A stretch of DNA of 24,735 bases from an uncultured Spirochaetales bacterium (GTDB lineage: Bacteria > Spirochaetota > Spirochaetia > Treponematales > Treponemataceae). Below are positions 23,209 to 24,735 of the stretch, one piece after another. Every line of letters begins with the position of its first letter. Position 1 is the first letter of the stretch. The stretch spans positions 1 to 24,735 of the forward strand of contig CAMGSV010000009.1 of the NCBI GenBank assembly GCA_946061495.1, read 5' to 3'. The translations under genes were made by a program, and so were the position numbers. The notes below the pieces were generated by a model. The model was given only the letters and a program-made list of their open reading frames with translations. It was not told where the DNA came from and searched no databases.

Positions 23209-24612
23209 TTAGTTTTCTAGTTTTGTGTTAAGCGTATACTCAAGATCCATCAAGCCGGAAAGATAGTTGAACTTTTCGTTGGCCAGGCCCAGCTTTGCTT
23301 GGTTCAGCTGGTTCTCTGCATCCCGCAGATCCAACAACTCCGTAGTACCATTACGATAGGCCACCAGGGTCATGTCATAAGATCGCTGGGCCAACTGGAT
23401 GTTTCCAGCGGAAGCTTCGATGGCGGCACGAGACTGGGCCAGGGCATCCACCTGGGTGCGGATATCCAGCTCGGTCTTTTCTATCAAAGTTTCCAGAGAA
23501 AGCTCCAGCTTCCTGATATTGTCCTTAGTGTCTCTGGCCGCCTGACGATTAGCTGAGAAGGGCAGCAGATTGGTGAGGTTCCATGCCAAGGTAACAGAAA
23601 AGGCTCCCTTATCCATGTAGGTATCCAACCAATTGGACGTTATGTCCGCCACCACAGGCTGAAATCCCCAGGAAAGGGCCAAGGCCGGAGTGTAGGACTG
23701 CATATTCTGAATCGAAAGGTTCAGGTTCAGTATCTCTAGATTCTTCTGGAGAGAAAGGATATCGGGGTGATTCTGAGCGTAGAGGGAAATCAGCTGGTCA
23801 GTGTCCAGCTCCACAAAAGTAGGCTCAATTGCTCCCTCCAAGGTGATGCTGGTTCCCGCAGGCAGGCCCAGCAAAAAGCCGAACAAATCCAGCTGCTGCT
23901 TCATGGCCTGCTCCTGCTTCATGATGGAAGGGCGTTGGTTCTCATAGGCCACCTGGGCCTGCAACAAGGCCAGCTCCGGAATGAGGCCGTTGCGGTAGTT
24001 CACCTGAGCCTGCTGGGCACGGAGCCGGGCGTTTTCCAAGGAACGCTGCTGGAGTGTCAGGCCCTCCTGCTGGAGCAGCAGCCCGTAGAAGAGTTTGCGA
24101 ATCTGGAGCTCATTCTGCCGCAGGGTCTGGTCCCAGGTAATCTGCCCAGCCTCATACTGCTTCTTGATGAGGCGAAATCCATCAATCAGGGCAAAGGAAA
24201 AGTTCCAGGAAATGCCGATGTTCCCCACAGCAGTCCAGTGGTCCGACTCAGTAACTTCGGAGGCAGGAAAACCCGACTGCCCCATAACTTGCATCAATGG
24301 ATTCAACATTTCTCCAATGGCAGCAGTGGGGTCCGTGTACTCATTGCTGCGGCTCATGGTAGCGGAAAGATTCACACTGGGAAGCAACTGGTTCCACTTG
24401 TAGTCGTTTGCACGCTTCTTCATTTCTAGGTCGATGGCAGAGCTTTTCAGCGTCTTGCTGTTCTGGTTGGCATACTCCACCGCCTGGTCCACCGTCAGAG
24501 TGATGGAGTTCCCATCGTCAGCGGTGGTATCCTGGGCAAAAAGAAATCCGGCGGATGCCACTATAAGAATGAAGAGAAGCGCGGCACTGCGTTTCCACCG
24601 AACGGTAATCAT
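23209..24612 (-). CDS. TolC-like outer-membrane efflux protein
   Basis: ATG at 24612 is chosen because GGGGG lies 4 nt upstream; the frame extends 4 codons further with TTG. The product is 467 residues with a signal peptide (SAALLFILIVASAGFLFA). It has two OEP (TolC) repeats of long coiled helices: TLTVDQAVEYANQNSKTLKSS and NELQIRKLFYGLLLQQEGL, then SLETLIEKTELDIRTQVDAL and NGTTELLDLRDAENQLNQA, the latter the typical late OEP motif. It forms the trimeric outer-membrane exit duct of the pump. It is the first gene of the operon. Confidence 0.95.
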   Translation of the reverse strand: MITVRWKRSAALLFILIVASAGFLFAQDTTADDGNSITLTVDQAVEYANQNSKTLKSSAIDLEMKKRANDYKWNQLLPSVNLSATMSRSNEYTDPTAAIGEMLNPLMQVMGQSGFPASEVTESDHWTAVGNIGISWNFSFALIDGFRLIKKQYEAGQITWDQTLRQNELQIRKLFYGLLLQQEGLTLQQRSLENARLRAQQAQVNYRNGLIPELALLQAQVAYENQRPSIMKQEQAMKQQLDLFGFLLGLPAGTSITLEGAIEPTFVELDTDQLISLYAQNHPDILSLQKNLEILNLNLSIQNMQSYTPALALSWGFQPVVADITSNWLDTYMDKGAFSVTLAWNLTNLLPFSANRQAARDTKDNIRKLELSLETLIEKTELDIRTQVDALAQSRAAIEASAGNIQLAQRSYDMTLVAYRNGTTELLDLRDAENQLNQAKLGLANEKFNYLSGLMDLEYTLNTKLEN

Positions 24613-24641
24613 AAGAACCCCCAAATTTATTTCTATAATTT

Positions 24642-24670
24642 AATATAGTGACCGGCAAAGTTAAGGGCAA
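24642..24670 (-). promoter_or_regulatory. Promoter of the RND efflux operon
   Basis: On the minus strand TTGCCC (24670-24665) and TATATT (24647-24642) are 17 nt apart, about 30 nt before the start of the TolC-like gene. The A/T-rich stretch to the right edge holds no gene. Confidence 0.55.
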
Positions 24671-24735
24671 GTAACTTCTTGTGATTAAACCTTTAAAAAC
24701 GATAAAAGTTAAAGTTTAATTTAATTTTTTCTCTC

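Overview
The window looks like a spirochaete chromosome, most likely Treponema or a close relative. This is inferred from gene content and lipoprotein style: a PG0541-type protein behind an RND pump, a NADase-type glycan-binding secreted protein, and relaxed lipoboxes. No rRNA or species marker is present. No tRNA, rRNA, CRISPR array or transposase was seen. No stretch longer than 300 bases lacks a gene; the largest gaps (8349-8637 and 14381-14669, about 290 bases each) are described as regulatory DNA.

Left part, 1-8348 (all on the minus strand, visibly more AT-rich than the right half except the Sel1 gene): an accessory block. In transcription order (right to left) it holds a short leader ORF, a VTT/DedA-like membrane protein, a 42-residue membrane microprotein, a hairpin, a secreted R-S-E ADP-ribosyltransferase toxin-like protein, a degenerate ADP-ribosylglycohydrolase (DraG)-like protein, a small secreted beta-rich protein, a double zinc-ribbon membrane protein, a two-TM/coiled-coil protein, a tail-anchored coiled-coil protein, and a Sel1-repeat protein that runs off the left edge. 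The strongest candidate for a new system is the pair of ADP-ribosyltransferase and catalytically degraded DraG-like partner, 18 nt apart, with the secreted protein 3 nt further on. An identical 49-bp leader occurs in front of the zinc-ribbon gene and in front of the VTT unit.

Middle, 8349-9423: an XRE regulator gene on the plus strand lies between two imperfect copies of a roughly 58-bp repeat carrying a dyad. One dyad overlaps the promoter that drives the accessory block leftward. A remnant of an amino-acid permease follows.

Right part, 9424-24735: ordinary chromosomal genes. One unit is pepF, tcdA and a Spx/ArsC-like gene (minus). Next come a lipoprotein gene (minus) and a small outer-membrane-like gene (plus), divergently arranged. 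A zinc metallopeptidase gene (minus) diverges from mtnN-birA (plus). A DUF362 ferredoxin-type protein and a secreted glycan-binding-domain protein follow on the minus strand. The end is a complete tripartite RND efflux operon (TolC-like, membrane fusion protein, RND pump, PII-like PG0541 protein), with a recognisable promoter at its start and a strong terminator at its end.
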